A stretch of 64,000 bases of DNA. It comes from JACKII01 sp963807085 (GTDB lineage: Bacteria; Pseudomonadota; Alphaproteobacteria; Bin95). The stretch lies in assembly GCA_963807085.1 (NCBI GenBank), contig CAWEBB010000011.1, positions 141,385-205,384 of the forward strand, read 5' to 3'. The notes under the pieces are model-generated. The model worked only from the letters and a program-made list of their open reading frames with translations, was not told where the DNA came from and did no database searches. The stretch's first letter is position 1; every line of letters starts with the position of its first letter. Below are positions 27,335 to 35,875 of the stretch, one piece after another. Position numbers and translations under genes: made by a program.

Positions 27335-28489
27335 TTACTGGCTCAACGACTCCTGGCGAGCCTTTTCCCAATAGGCCGGCCATTCCTTCTCCGCGTCGAT
27401 CTTGTTCCCCTTTTCAGCCTCGGCCGCACGATAGTCATGGAAATCGGCCTGCGCCGTCTCCCAAGCCTCCAGCAGCGTGTTCAGGCGGGCAAGGCGCTTG
27501 TCCTGCCAGGCCTGGTCCTGGTCACGCCACAGGTCCTTTTCCTTCAGATAGCGGATGGTGCCTTCGTGCGTCGGCGCGTCGTACGGCGGGCGGGCGGCCT
27601 TTTCCAGTTCCCAGTTGAACGAGCTTGACGTGGTGTTCTTGAAATCGTCATAGGAAAGGTCAATCGCCTTGATCAGGTTATAGACCTCGTCGGCGGTCGC
27701 CGCGCTCTGATAGACGGTGATCATGGGATAGCGATAGCCGACCAGATTGACCGGGTTTTCTTCAGAGATGCCGGCGCCGCGGGTCTCGTGATACTCTGAC
27801 AGGAAGCTGACGATTTCGCCCATGCGCTCCCAGCCTTCCTTGTCGTCCGGCGGGAACGGCGGCCAGGTGATACCGCGCGGGCTGGCTTCGATCTCGCGCA
27901 TATTGGCCGACGTGGTGACGCTGCCGAAGGCATCAAGCTGGTCGGCGAGCACCGCGGTTTTCATGGCGTTATAGGAGCCGAACCAGACCGGCTCCACGTC
28001 GTCGCGGGTCAGCCCGCCGAAGGCAAGATAAGCGTCGTTCTTGACGTTGACCGACGGGTTGCCCTTCACAAAGCCGATCCGCTTGCCCTTCAGGTCGCTG
28101 ATCTTTTCCACGCCGATATCGCCGGCAACGGCCAAGCCGTTCGAGGCGACACGGCCGCTCACGATCCGAATATCCTGTGGCCCCCATTGCTCGGAGGCGA
28201 AGTCATAGGTTCCTTCTGCGGCAAAGAACGCTTCATTGGCGAGGAAGCCATACGTCACCTTGCCCGTCACCATCGGCAGCATCCGGCCGATGGACGTGCC
28301 GGCCGGCACGATGCGGATGCGCGTGCCGTAGTTCTTCTTCAGCGCGTTGGCAATACCGGTGGCTTCGGCATAGCCGGACGACCCCAAGTCATAGGCGCTC
28401 CACACCATAGAACGTGGCAGCTTAGGGTCTTCGGCATACGCCGCGCCGGCAACCATCATGCCGGCAAGCGCGGTGGCGATTACTCTCAT
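27335..28489 (-). CDS. TAXI-family periplasmic solute-binding protein, paralog 2
   Basis: 384 residues from the ATG at 28489 (MRVIATALAGMMVAGAAYAE); 10 extra in-frame codons upstream are not part of the signal peptide. It is very close to paralog 1: identical or nearly identical stretches include DPKLPRSMVWSAYDLGSSGY, IRIVPAGTSIGRMLPMVTGK and FHDYRAAEAEKGNKID. These two are therefore the youngest duplicates of the array. The central loop differs (GEIVSFLSEYHETRGAGISE). Periplasmic ligand capture is inferred from the family. Confidence 0.88.
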   Translation of the reverse strand: MRVIATALAGMMVAGAAYAEDPKLPRSMVWSAYDLGSSGYAEATGIANALKKNYGTRIRIVPAGTSIGRMLPMVTGKVTYGFLANEAFFAAEGTYDFASEQWGPQDIRIVSGRVASNGLAVAGDIGVEKISDLKGKRIGFVKGNPSVNVKNDAYLAFGGLTRDDVEPVWFGSYNAMKTAVLADQLDAFGSVTTSANMREIEASPRGITWPPFPPDDKEGWERMGEIVSFLSEYHETRGAGISEENPVNLVGYRYPMITVYQSAATADEVYNLIKAIDLSYDDFKNTTSSSFNWELEKAARPPYDAPTHEGTIRYLKEKDLWRDQDQAWQDKRLARLNTLLEAWETAQADFHDYRAAEAEKGNKIDAEKEWPAYWEKARQESLSQ

Positions 28490-28696
28490 CGAAACTACGT
28501 CCTTCAATTTCGCACACAATTAACAAGCAGGCGGACGAGCGCACATGCTCATCCGTCCGATCTGAATGCCGTCCTACAAGGTGAAGCGCCGTCAGGCAAT
28601 CCTGAGCTGAGCCTGAACGGCTGATGGATCCGCGGTTGACCCTTCGTCGAAGCGCGATATGGATTGGTCGCTTCGACCAACTCTCCGGAAAGCGAA

Positions 28697-28724
28697 AGCG
28701 CTGCGGAGGATACCCCGCAGCGCT
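28697..28724 (-). terminator. Rho-independent terminator between binding-protein paralogs 1 and 2
   Basis: On the minus strand AGCGCTGCGGGG, loop, CTCCGCAGCGCT then TTCGCTTT. A near-perfect 12-bp stem placed 37 bases after the stop of the gene ending at 28761. Confidence 0.75.
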
Positions 28725-28760
28725 CTTGTGTCGGTCCGATAATAAAAACTCGCGGACCGC

Positions 28761-29915
28761 TTATTCCTCCAAAGCGGCTTGGCGGGCTTTCTCCCAAAAG
28801 GCCGGCCATTCCTTGTCCGCGTCGATCTTGTTGCCCTTTTCAGCCTCCGCCGCACGGTAATCGTGGAAATCGGCCTGCGCCGTCTCCCAGGCTTCCAGCA
28901 GCGTGTTCAGGCGCGCCAAGCGCTCATCGTTCCACGCCTGGTCCTCGTCGCGCCACAGCTCCTTTTCCTTCAGGTAACGGATAGTGCCTTCGTGCGTCGG
29001 CGCGTCATAGGGCGGGCGGGCTGCCTTTTCCAACTCCCAATTGAACGAGGTCGAGGTGGTGTTCTTGAAGTCGTCGTAGGACAGGTCGATCGCCTTGATC
29101 AGGTTGTAGACCTCGTCGGTGGTCACCGCTTTCTGGTAGACCGTGATCATCGGGTAGCGATAGCCAACCAGCCATACGGGGTTTTCCTCGGAAATGCCGG
29201 CGCCGAGGGTTTCCTTGTAGGGGGCGGCGAAACTGACAACCTTGGTGACGTTCTTCCAGCCTTCCTTGTTTTCCGGCGGGAACGGCGGCCAAACCAGACC
29301 GCGCGGGCTGGCCTCGATCTCGCGCACATTGGCGGCGGTGGTCACGCTGCCGAACGCGTCGAGCTGGTCGGCCAGCAGGGCAGTCTTCATGGCGCTGTAG
29401 GAGCCGAACCAAACCGGCTCCACATCATCCCGGGTCAGGCCGCCAAAGGCCAGATAGGCGTCGTTCTTCACGTTGACTGAGGGGTTGCCCTTCACATAGC
29501 CCACGCGCTTGCCGCGCAGGTCGCTCACCTCCTTCACGCCGACATCACCGGCAACGGAGAAGCCGACGCTGGCAACGCGGCCGGTCACGATGCGGAGGTC
29601 TTGCGGACCCCATTGTTCGGTCGCGAAGTCATAGGTTCCTTCGGCGGCGAAGAACACTTCGTTCGCCAGGAATCCATACTTCACCTTGCCCGTCACCATC
29701 GGCAGCATTCGGCCGATGGAGGTGCCGGCCGGCACGATCCGGACGCGGGTCCCATAGTTCTGTTTCAGGGCGTTGGCGATGCCGGTGGCCTCTGCATAGC
29801 CCGAAGAGCCCAAGTCATAGGCGCTCCAAACCATGGAACGCGGCAGCTTCGGATCTTCGGCGTGGGCAACACCGGCGACCATTAGGCCGGCAAGCGCGGT
29901 GGCGATCAGTCTCAT
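28761..29915 (-). CDS. TAXI-family periplasmic solute-binding protein, paralog 1
   Basis: 384 residues. The frame is open about 630 bases further upstream, but the start at 29915 (MRLIATALAGLMVAGVAHAE) is set by GGAGGAAACG ahead and by the signal peptide. VRIVPAGTSIGRMLPMVTGK, YVKGNPSVNVKNDAYLAFGG and WFGSYSAMKTALLADQLDAF are present, with the conserved tail FHDYRAAEAEKGNKIDADKE. It is the first binding protein after the TauE/SafE permease gene (107-base gap), so it may be cotranscribed with it. Confidence 0.88.
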   Translation of the reverse strand: MRLIATALAGLMVAGVAHAEDPKLPRSMVWSAYDLGSSGYAEATGIANALKQNYGTRVRIVPAGTSIGRMLPMVTGKVKYGFLANEVFFAAEGTYDFATEQWGPQDLRIVTGRVASVGFSVAGDVGVKEVSDLRGKRVGYVKGNPSVNVKNDAYLAFGGLTRDDVEPVWFGSYSAMKTALLADQLDAFGSVTTAANVREIEASPRGLVWPPFPPENKEGWKNVTKVVSFAAPYKETLGAGISEENPVWLVGYRYPMITVYQKAVTTDEVYNLIKAIDLSYDDFKNTTSTSFNWELEKAARPPYDAPTHEGTIRYLKEKELWRDEDQAWNDERLARLNTLLEAWETAQADFHDYRAAEAEKGNKIDADKEWPAFWEKARQAALEE

Positions 29916-30022
29916 CTCAACGTTTCCTCCGAGTTCTCTGTTGGGTGGTTTCGCATTGTCTGTTTGTTCGTTGCGACCCAGCCGCGTCGTACAACGAGAA
30001 ACGCGGCCGAGCAACGCAAAGA

Positions 30023-30775
30023 TCACCGAACAGCACCGACCATCAGGGTCAGCCCCATGATCAGTAACACCGTCAAGGCCGTGTTGCGGAAGACCCGTTG
30101 GCTGACCCGCTGCCGTATATAGCCGCCCGCCATCAGGCCAAGCCAACTGGGGATCAACACCGCGAGCGTACCCGCTAGCTGCTCCGCCTTGAAGCTGCCG
30201 GCGTGGATCAGCGAAGCGGACAGCACCGTAACTCCAACGAACAGGATCATGCCGATCACCCACACAAACCGGTCTTTTTCCAGGCGGCAGGCGAGCAGAT
30301 ACATGGCCAGCGTCGCGCCAAACCCCCCGGTCAGGCCGCCGGATAAGCCTGTCAAGCTGCCCATGCCAAAGCCGACGAAGCGGTTGGAGCCGAGCCGGGG
30401 CGGCAGTTCGATGCGCGCGAAACCGGTCAGCACGAAGACGACGACCAGCGTACCCAAAACCCCTTTGACCAACTGATCGGGTGCGGAGGTCGCAATCTGC
30501 ACGCCGACGACGACGCCGATGATCATTCCGGCAATGGCCGGCCACCAGGGAAGCAGAGAGGTCCGGGCATGCCAGGTCTGGCGGACTTGCAGCAGGTTGG
30601 TAATATAGCCGGGCGCCAGCATAAGCGGGATCGCCTCGTCAACCGGCATCGCTATCGCGACGATCGGAATGGCGACCAACGGCAATCCCAACCCGACCAC
30701 GCCTTTCAGCAATCCGCCCAGAAAAAATCCGGTAGTAGCCAGCGCAACCACCAGCGGGTCTAGATTCTCGATCAT
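30023..30775 (-). CDS. TauE/SafE (TSUP) family membrane permease
   Basis: 250 residues, almost entirely hydrophobic, with about eight membrane segments. The family's two repeats are visible: FFLGGLLKGVVGLGLPLVAI near the N-terminus and FGMGSLTGLSGGLTGGFGAT at about 140. TSUP proteins move organic anions such as sulfoacetate, taurine breakdown products or sulfite. It is the only permease in the four-gene TAXI array and lies immediately upstream on the same strand, so a functional pairing is plausible but unproven. Confidence 0.88.
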   Translation of the reverse strand: MIENLDPLVVALATTGFFLGGLLKGVVGLGLPLVAIPIVAIAMPVDEAIPLMLAPGYITNLLQVRQTWHARTSLLPWWPAIAGMIIGVVVGVQIATSAPDQLVKGVLGTLVVVFVLTGFARIELPPRLGSNRFVGFGMGSLTGLSGGLTGGFGATLAMYLLACRLEKDRFVWVIGMILFVGVTVLSASLIHAGSFKAEQLAGTLAVLIPSWLGLMAGGYIRQRVSQRVFRNTALTVLLIMGLTLMVGAVR

Positions 30776-30892
30776 AAAGAACTCCGTCCGGCCGAGCGGT
30801 CATCAGCGGCCCGGCTGTCCGGAACCAAACCTCGGGCGCCTCGCGAGCAATCGCCGACCTGATACTGAAGATGCGATTGGTCGTAATTGGCA

Positions 30893-31396
30893 TCATTCGA
30901 AACCGTCGCCTTCCCGTCGGCGACCATTCCGCCGATACGGATTGACGGTAGAAACCATATCCACAAAATCCTGCGGATTCCGGGCAGCCGATTCGAGCGC
31001 GCCTCGCAGCAATGGCACCGACAACGGCTTGCCCAAAAAGCCGTTGGCGCCTTCGGCGGCCAAGGCTTCAACTTCGTGCGGATCGCGGTAGGCCGACGTG
31101 GTCAGAATAAGAACGTCCGGGTTCGCTGCCTCATTGCCGCGCCGCACCCAGCGCACGAACGCCGGCCCGCTCATCGGCTCCATGCGCACGTCGGTGATGA
31201 TGCAGTCGAGGTCGTGGCGACGCACCATCTCCATCGCAACGCTACCGTCCAGCGCTTCGAGAGGCGGCTCCAGGCCCAGCATCAACAGCATGGCCCGCAG
31301 AACCGAAAGCGATGCCGGATTGTCGTCTACAATCAAACAGGTCCATGCTCGGAGGGTTTCGGGCAACTCACCGCCAAATCGATTCCCCTCCGCCAC
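30893..31396 (-). CDS. Stand-alone response-regulator receiver protein
   Basis: About 167 residues if translation starts at GTG 31396 (GGCGGAGGGG nearby); an ATG at 31462 would overlap the upstream gene. The receiver domain keeps the acidic pair in CLIVDDN, the phosphoacceptor Asp in IITDVRMEP, the Thr/Ser switch in LILTTSA and Lys in GFLGKPLS. A short basic tail follows (NPYRRNGRRREGDGFE) with no DNA-binding domain, so it probably signals by protein contact, like CheY-type proteins. No kinase is adjacent. Confidence 0.8.
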   Translation of the reverse strand: MAEGNRFGGELPETLRAWTCLIVDDNPASLSVLRAMLLMLGLEPPLEALDGSVAMEMVRRHDLDCIITDVRMEPMSGPAFVRWVRRGNEAANPDVLILTTSAYRDPHEVEALAAEGANGFLGKPLSVPLLRGALESAARNPQDFVDMVSTVNPYRRNGRRREGDGFE

Positions 31397-31439
31397 TTGC
31401 CAGACCTTTCGCCAGGGCGCCGGGCCGAAGACGCCGGGC

Positions 31440-32249
31440 CTAAAGCGGCATGTCCGGGTCAAAGCTTGGTTGCCGCTTTTCCTTGTGGGACGCGAGACCT
31501 TCCCTCGCTTCCGGCCCGGTGAAGCCGAGGAACTCCAGCGCCAGCGACGCGTCGAAACTCGGCCCGGCCATACGGTACCAGTTATTCAGCGCATATTTGG
31601 TAAACCGGATGGCGCTCTGCGCCCCTTCGGCCAGCCGAACCGCCACCTCCACGGCCTTCGCGTCCAGTTCCTGGTCCGGCACCGCCAGCGAGACGAGACC
31701 GATCTTCTCCGCTTCGGCTCCGCTGATCGAATCGCAGAGCAGCAGGTAGTATTTCGCCTTGGCCATGCCGCAAAGCAGCGGCCAGACGATTACGGCATGA
31801 TCGCCGGCTGCGACGCCCAGGCGGGTGTGGCCGTCGATGATGCGTGCGTTCTCCGCCGCAATCGACACGTCCGACAGAATGCCCGCCACCAGGCCGGCGC
31901 CGACCGCCGGGCCGCGCATGGCGGAGACGATGGGTTTGGAGCAGTTGATGACGTTATAGACGATGTCGCGCGCTTCCTTCCAAACCTGTACGCGGGTTTT
32001 GTAGTCATCCATGATTGCGTCTATCATCTCGAAGTCGCCGCCGGCGCTGAACGCCTTGCCCGCGCCGGTCAGGATGGCGCAATTGACGGAGTGGTCATTG
32101 TCGATCACCCGCCAGACCTCCGCCAGTTCCCGGTGCATGGCGGCATTGGCGGCGTTCAGCCGCTCCGGCCGGTTCATCGTGACGCGCAACACCCGCTCGT
32201 GCGGGCGGTCAAAGGTCAGGGTTTCGAATGCGGCGTAGGGATCGGTCAT
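31440..32249 (-). CDS. Enoyl-CoA hydratase/isomerase family protein
   Basis: 269 residues, crotonase fold. LTGAGKAFSAGGDFEMIDAI and MRGPAVGAGLVAGILSDVSI are the oxyanion-hole blocks, and GHTRLGVAAGDHAVIVWPLL carries Asp where classical hydratases have Glu, so an isomerase or lyase activity is possible. The gene starts 2 bases after the MFS gene stop and belongs to the nitroreductase-MFS-hydratase operon. It is clearly distinct from the PaaG-like protein at 21126. Confidence 0.85.
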   Translation of the reverse strand: MTDPYAAFETLTFDRPHERVLRVTMNRPERLNAANAAMHRELAEVWRVIDNDHSVNCAILTGAGKAFSAGGDFEMIDAIMDDYKTRVQVWKEARDIVYNVINCSKPIVSAMRGPAVGAGLVAGILSDVSIAAENARIIDGHTRLGVAAGDHAVIVWPLLCGMAKAKYYLLLCDSISGAEAEKIGLVSLAVPDQELDAKAVEVAVRLAEGAQSAIRFTKYALNNWYRMAGPSFDASLALEFLGFTGPEAREGLASHKEKRQPSFDPDMPL

Positions 32250-32251
32250 CG

Positions 32252-33523
32252 CTAGGCGGGCTCCTCTGTTTTCGTATGAGCGGGATCATGCCCCTCCCCC
32301 ATGGCCGCTGCAATCGAGTGCTGCCGGCGCAGCACCCAGGCCCAGGCGAGAATGCACACGACGGCGCCCGCCGCGACCGGTATTTGCAGCCCGAGCCATT
32401 CACTTGCAGCACCCATCATCAACGCACCCAATGCCGGTCCGGCACGGAAACTCAAGCCATAGATGCTCAGCACCCGGCCCAGCATTTCCGGCGCGCAGGC
32501 GTGCTGGATCAGGCTTTGGTTGGCAACGCCGTTCACGGTCATGAACAGGCCCGCCGCGGCGGTCGCAAGCAAGCCGACCCAGAACACATCCGTCGCGGAA
32601 AACAGCAGCAGCGCCAGCGCCAGCGCCAGAAGGGAGTGGAGGGCCATTTTTGTCATGCCGCCGACTCGTGCTGCCTGGCTAAGCCAGATGCCGCCCGCCA
32701 CCGCGCCGATGCCGGTAGCCGAAGTCAGCAGCGCCAGGCCCTCCGGGCCCGCCCGGAATACGGCATCGGCAAATCCCGGCAGCAGCTCCGCAAACGGGCG
32801 GGAAAATACGGCGCCGATCGCCAGCAGCGCCATCAGCGGCGCAATGCCTTCATGGCGTATCGTATAGACGAAGCCATCCCGGATTCGCCGCAGCACGGAC
32901 CCGGCAGCGCCGACGCTTCCGCGCGGGATTTCGTTGCGCAGGGCATACATCGCACCGCAAAAGGCGAAAAAGCTCAAACCGTTGACGATGAATGACCAAC
33001 CGACATCGAAGGCGACGATCAGCAGCCCGGCAAAAATCGGGCCGATGAACCGGGCGCTGTTCCACAGCACCGAGTTAATCGCAATCGCCGCCGGCAAATC
33101 CTCCACAATAACCAGGCTGCGCACCAGCGACAGCCGGGATGCCTGGTTGAAGGACTGCAAAATGCCATGCGCAACGGTCAACCCGAACAGGCTCCAGATC
33201 TCAATGGCACCGGCCAGGGTGACGGCGCCCAGGATAAAGGCCTGCACCCCCATCACCATTTGCGCGATCAGGATCAGCTTGTAGCGGTCCATCCGGTCCG
33301 CCGCCGCCCCGCCCAACGGTCCCAGCACGATCGCCGGCAACAACTCTGCCGCCGCGATTGCACCCAGCCAGGTACCGGAATGAGTCAGGTCCCAGGCCAG
33401 CCAACCTGTGGCGACCCGCTGAACCCAGGTGCCGATAAGGGATACCAGGTTGCCCTGGGTGTAGATGCGGTAGGCGCGGTTGCGGAAGACCCGGATCGCG
33501 CCGATGGAAGTCAGGCTGGTCAT
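32252..33523 (-). CDS. MFS transporter (enterobactin exporter/MFS_3-like)
   Basis: 423 residues with about 12 membrane segments. VFRNRAYRIYTQGNLVSLIG and QRVATGWLAWDLTHSGTWLG at the N-terminus, and AADRMDRYKLILIAQMVMGV between helices 2 and 4, match the MFS_3 (DUF894) group of small-molecule exporters. The gene lies 18 bases after the nitroreductase and 2 bases before the hydratase. The substrate is unknown. Confidence 0.85.
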   Translation of the reverse strand: MTSLTSIGAIRVFRNRAYRIYTQGNLVSLIGTWVQRVATGWLAWDLTHSGTWLGAIAAAELLPAIVLGPLGGAAADRMDRYKLILIAQMVMGVQAFILGAVTLAGAIEIWSLFGLTVAHGILQSFNQASRLSLVRSLVIVEDLPAAIAINSVLWNSARFIGPIFAGLLIVAFDVGWSFIVNGLSFFAFCGAMYALRNEIPRGSVGAAGSVLRRIRDGFVYTIRHEGIAPLMALLAIGAVFSRPFAELLPGFADAVFRAGPEGLALLTSATGIGAVAGGIWLSQAARVGGMTKMALHSLLALALALLLFSATDVFWVGLLATAAAGLFMTVNGVANQSLIQHACAPEMLGRVLSIYGLSFRAGPALGALMMGAASEWLGLQIPVAAGAVVCILAWAWVLRRQHSIAAAMGEGHDPAHTKTEEPA

Positions 33524-33541
33524 GGCCCGCTGGTCAATCCG

Positions 33542-34390
33542 CTAGTCGAGCCCGATCCCCTGCGCACGGACGAACGGCCCCAGATTGTCGCGCTCGGTCA
33601 CAGCGACCTGGCGGGCCTTGTCCTCCGACCAGCCATAGAAGTCCGGCTCGCCCCATTTCTCGACATCCCGCCAGCTTTGCTTGGGCGGGGCATGGCGGGA
33701 CGCACGGCGCTGGTCATAGCCATTGATATCCGCCTCCAGATTGCTGTCGTCGTAGGTGTCCTCATGAACGAAGCAGGAAAGCGGCAAGCGCATGGAACTG
33801 AAACCCTCGCGAGCCGGATAGCCCGCGCAGAGTCCGGCATAGGGGAAGATATACTTCGGCAGTTCCAGCATCTCCTTCAACGCGCCGGTATGGTTGCGCA
33901 CGTTGGAGATCGGGCAGCAGCCGAGCCCCTGGCTCTCCGCCGCCAGAATAAAGGTCTGCATGGCCAGCGCACAGTCGGTGGCGGCGTTCAGGAAACTGTC
34001 CAGATGATCGTTGCCGAAGGGCTTGCCCCGCATCTTGCAGATGCGGCGGATACGGCGGCTGTCGCCGATCCAGATCATGAACACCGGCGCACTGGCGATC
34101 CAGGGCATGGCCGGGATCAGGTCGGTGATCGCCTGCTGCTTGGCCTTGTCCCGGATCAGGATCACGCCCGACTGTTGCAGGTCGGATTTGGCGCTCGCGG
34201 AAAAGGCGCAGGCAAGCAGCGTCTGCAGCAGATCCTCCGGCACCGGATCTTCGGTCCAGCGCCGGTGCGAGCGTCGGTCCAGGATCTGCGCCGGCAGCCC
34301 CTCTGCCGGCCGGTCCTTGCCCACCACGGTCGGCAGCCCGAAGCGGTGTTCGATCAGTTCCGCGAGATTGTTCCAGCGTTTTTCCGACAT
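33542..34390 (-). CDS. Nitroreductase-family flavoprotein
   Basis: 282 residues. ILDRRSHRRWTEDPVPEDLL is the FMN phosphate-binding N-terminal block (family pattern RRSxRxF), FSASAKSDLQQSGVILIRDK follows, and AAESQGLGCCPISNVR is the second flavin region. The family reduces nitro groups, quinones or enones with NAD(P)H. The C-terminal stretch (GYDQRRASRHAPPKQSWRDV) is somewhat longer than in NfsB-type enzymes. It is the first gene of the nitroreductase-MFS-hydratase unit. Confidence 0.85.
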   Translation of the reverse strand: MSEKRWNNLAELIEHRFGLPTVVGKDRPAEGLPAQILDRRSHRRWTEDPVPEDLLQTLLACAFSASAKSDLQQSGVILIRDKAKQQAITDLIPAMPWIASAPVFMIWIGDSRRIRRICKMRGKPFGNDHLDSFLNAATDCALAMQTFILAAESQGLGCCPISNVRNHTGALKEMLELPKYIFPYAGLCAGYPAREGFSSMRLPLSCFVHEDTYDDSNLEADINGYDQRRASRHAPPKQSWRDVEKWGEPDFYGWSEDKARQVAVTERDNLGPFVRAQGIGLD

Positions 34391-34463
34391 GGGGCGCTTT
34401 CCGACAGGCGTTATGACTAGCCGCTATCATCCGCCCTTGCGCGGCCAAGAGCAAGCCACCGCC

Positions 34464-35699
34464 CTACTCTGCTGGCTGTAACACCAATGGACGGCTCTTG
34501 TTACGGGACATCAGCAGCAGCGACAGACACAGCAGATTCATCACATTGAAGACAACGCCGGTGATGAAGGCGATCTTGTAATCCAGCGTCAGATCGAAAA
34601 TTACGCCGCCCAAGAACCCGCCGCCGGCCATGCCGATGAAGCCGGCCATGAAGATAACGCCGATGCGCGCGGCCGCTTGGCTGGCGGGAAAAAGCTGGCG
34701 GGACGCGAGCGCATAGCTCGGGACGATGCCGCCGAACACCAGCCCGAACAGCGCCGAGACCAGGTAAAGCCCGGCCAGCGAATCAATGACCGTATATAGC
34801 GCCAGCGCCAGACACTGCATTCCGGCGCCAACAAAGATTGTCATCAGGCCGCCGATCCGGTCGCTCACCCAGCCAAACACCAACCGGCTGACGAAGCCGC
34901 AGGCCAGCAACAGCGACAACATTTGCGCGCCTTGATCCAAGCCAAACCCCAGGTCGCTGCAGTAGGCGGCAATGTGCACCAGTGGCATCGCCATGGCGAT
35001 ACAGCAGCCGATGATTGCGAAACACAAAAGGCCCTGCACCATCAGCGGACTTAAGCGGCTTTCGATCGCGTGCCTTTCGGGCGGTGGGGTCGCGCCCGCT
35101 GCCACTTGCGGCGGTCGCCGGCGCAGCACCAGCGAGACCGGCACGATCACCAGGCCGACCAACAGGCCATAGATCAGCCAGGTCTGCCGCCAGCCAATCT
35201 CCTGAAAGCCCATCTCGAAAGCCGGTGACCAGATCGCGCCCGCCAGATTCTGGCCGCCCATGACAATGGCGACGGCGATTCCGCGCCGCCGGTCGAACCA
35301 GCGGGTGGTGTTGGCGATCAGCGGTGAAAACACGGCGCCATTGCCAAACAGCCCCAGGAACACAAAACAAATGAGGATCAGCAGCACGGGGTCGCTGTTC
35401 TGGCTGATCAGAATGCCGCCCACCGCCATGGAGACGCCGGCCAGCGCGAGCGGCCCGCCGATGCCCCGCTTGTCGGCATAGAGGCCGACGAAGATCCCGC
35501 CGATGCCGGAGCCGATCGCCATCACCGAATAGGCCGACGACGTTACCCATCGTGGCCAATCCATCGCCTCCGCCATCGGCTTGATGCCGATGATCACCAG
35601 ATAGTTCGATGCCACCGCCGCCGTGATCGTCGCCAGCGAGGCCACCAAGATCACCCAGCCATACGGCGTCTCGATCGAATCGTGCTGTGGCTGAGTCAT
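34464..35699 (-). CDS. MFS transporter (monocarboxylate/OFA-like)
   Basis: 411 residues with 12 predicted membrane segments. YGWVILVASLATITAAVASN, FVGLYADKRGIGGPLALAGV and GLFGNGAVFSPLIANTTRWF, then DRRRGIAVAIVMGGQNLAGA, resemble the OFA/monocarboxylate-porter branch, which often moves carboxylic acids. It is 73 bases upstream of the nitroreductase gene on the same strand and may share its transcript. The substrate is not evident. Confidence 0.85.
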   Translation of the reverse strand: MTQPQHDSIETPYGWVILVASLATITAAVASNYLVIIGIKPMAEAMDWPRWVTSSAYSVMAIGSGIGGIFVGLYADKRGIGGPLALAGVSMAVGGILISQNSDPVLLILICFVFLGLFGNGAVFSPLIANTTRWFDRRRGIAVAIVMGGQNLAGAIWSPAFEMGFQEIGWRQTWLIYGLLVGLVIVPVSLVLRRRPPQVAAGATPPPERHAIESRLSPLMVQGLLCFAIIGCCIAMAMPLVHIAAYCSDLGFGLDQGAQMLSLLLACGFVSRLVFGWVSDRIGGLMTIFVGAGMQCLALALYTVIDSLAGLYLVSALFGLVFGGIVPSYALASRQLFPASQAAARIGVIFMAGFIGMAGGGFLGGVIFDLTLDYKIAFITGVVFNVMNLLCLSLLLMSRNKSRPLVLQPAE

Positions 35700-35875
35700 T
35701 CGGGACTACCCGGGAGAGAGGGCTTGGTCGAAAGTCGCAAGTCTAGGTAGGTTGTCGTACGGCTGCAAACCTTTCGCAAGCCAACCGTCACCGGAGATGC
35801 CGCCCTGCCGCGGCGGTAGAAAGGCGGGCGCGGAACCTTTATCATAAAAAATCCCCCGTAACCGGAGAATCCCCC

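Noticed and set aside
28761..30545. N-terminal extension of TAXI paralog 1 into the permease region
   Set aside because: The signal peptide and ribosome site at 29915 fix the start; the extension is an out-of-frame reading of the TSUP gene.
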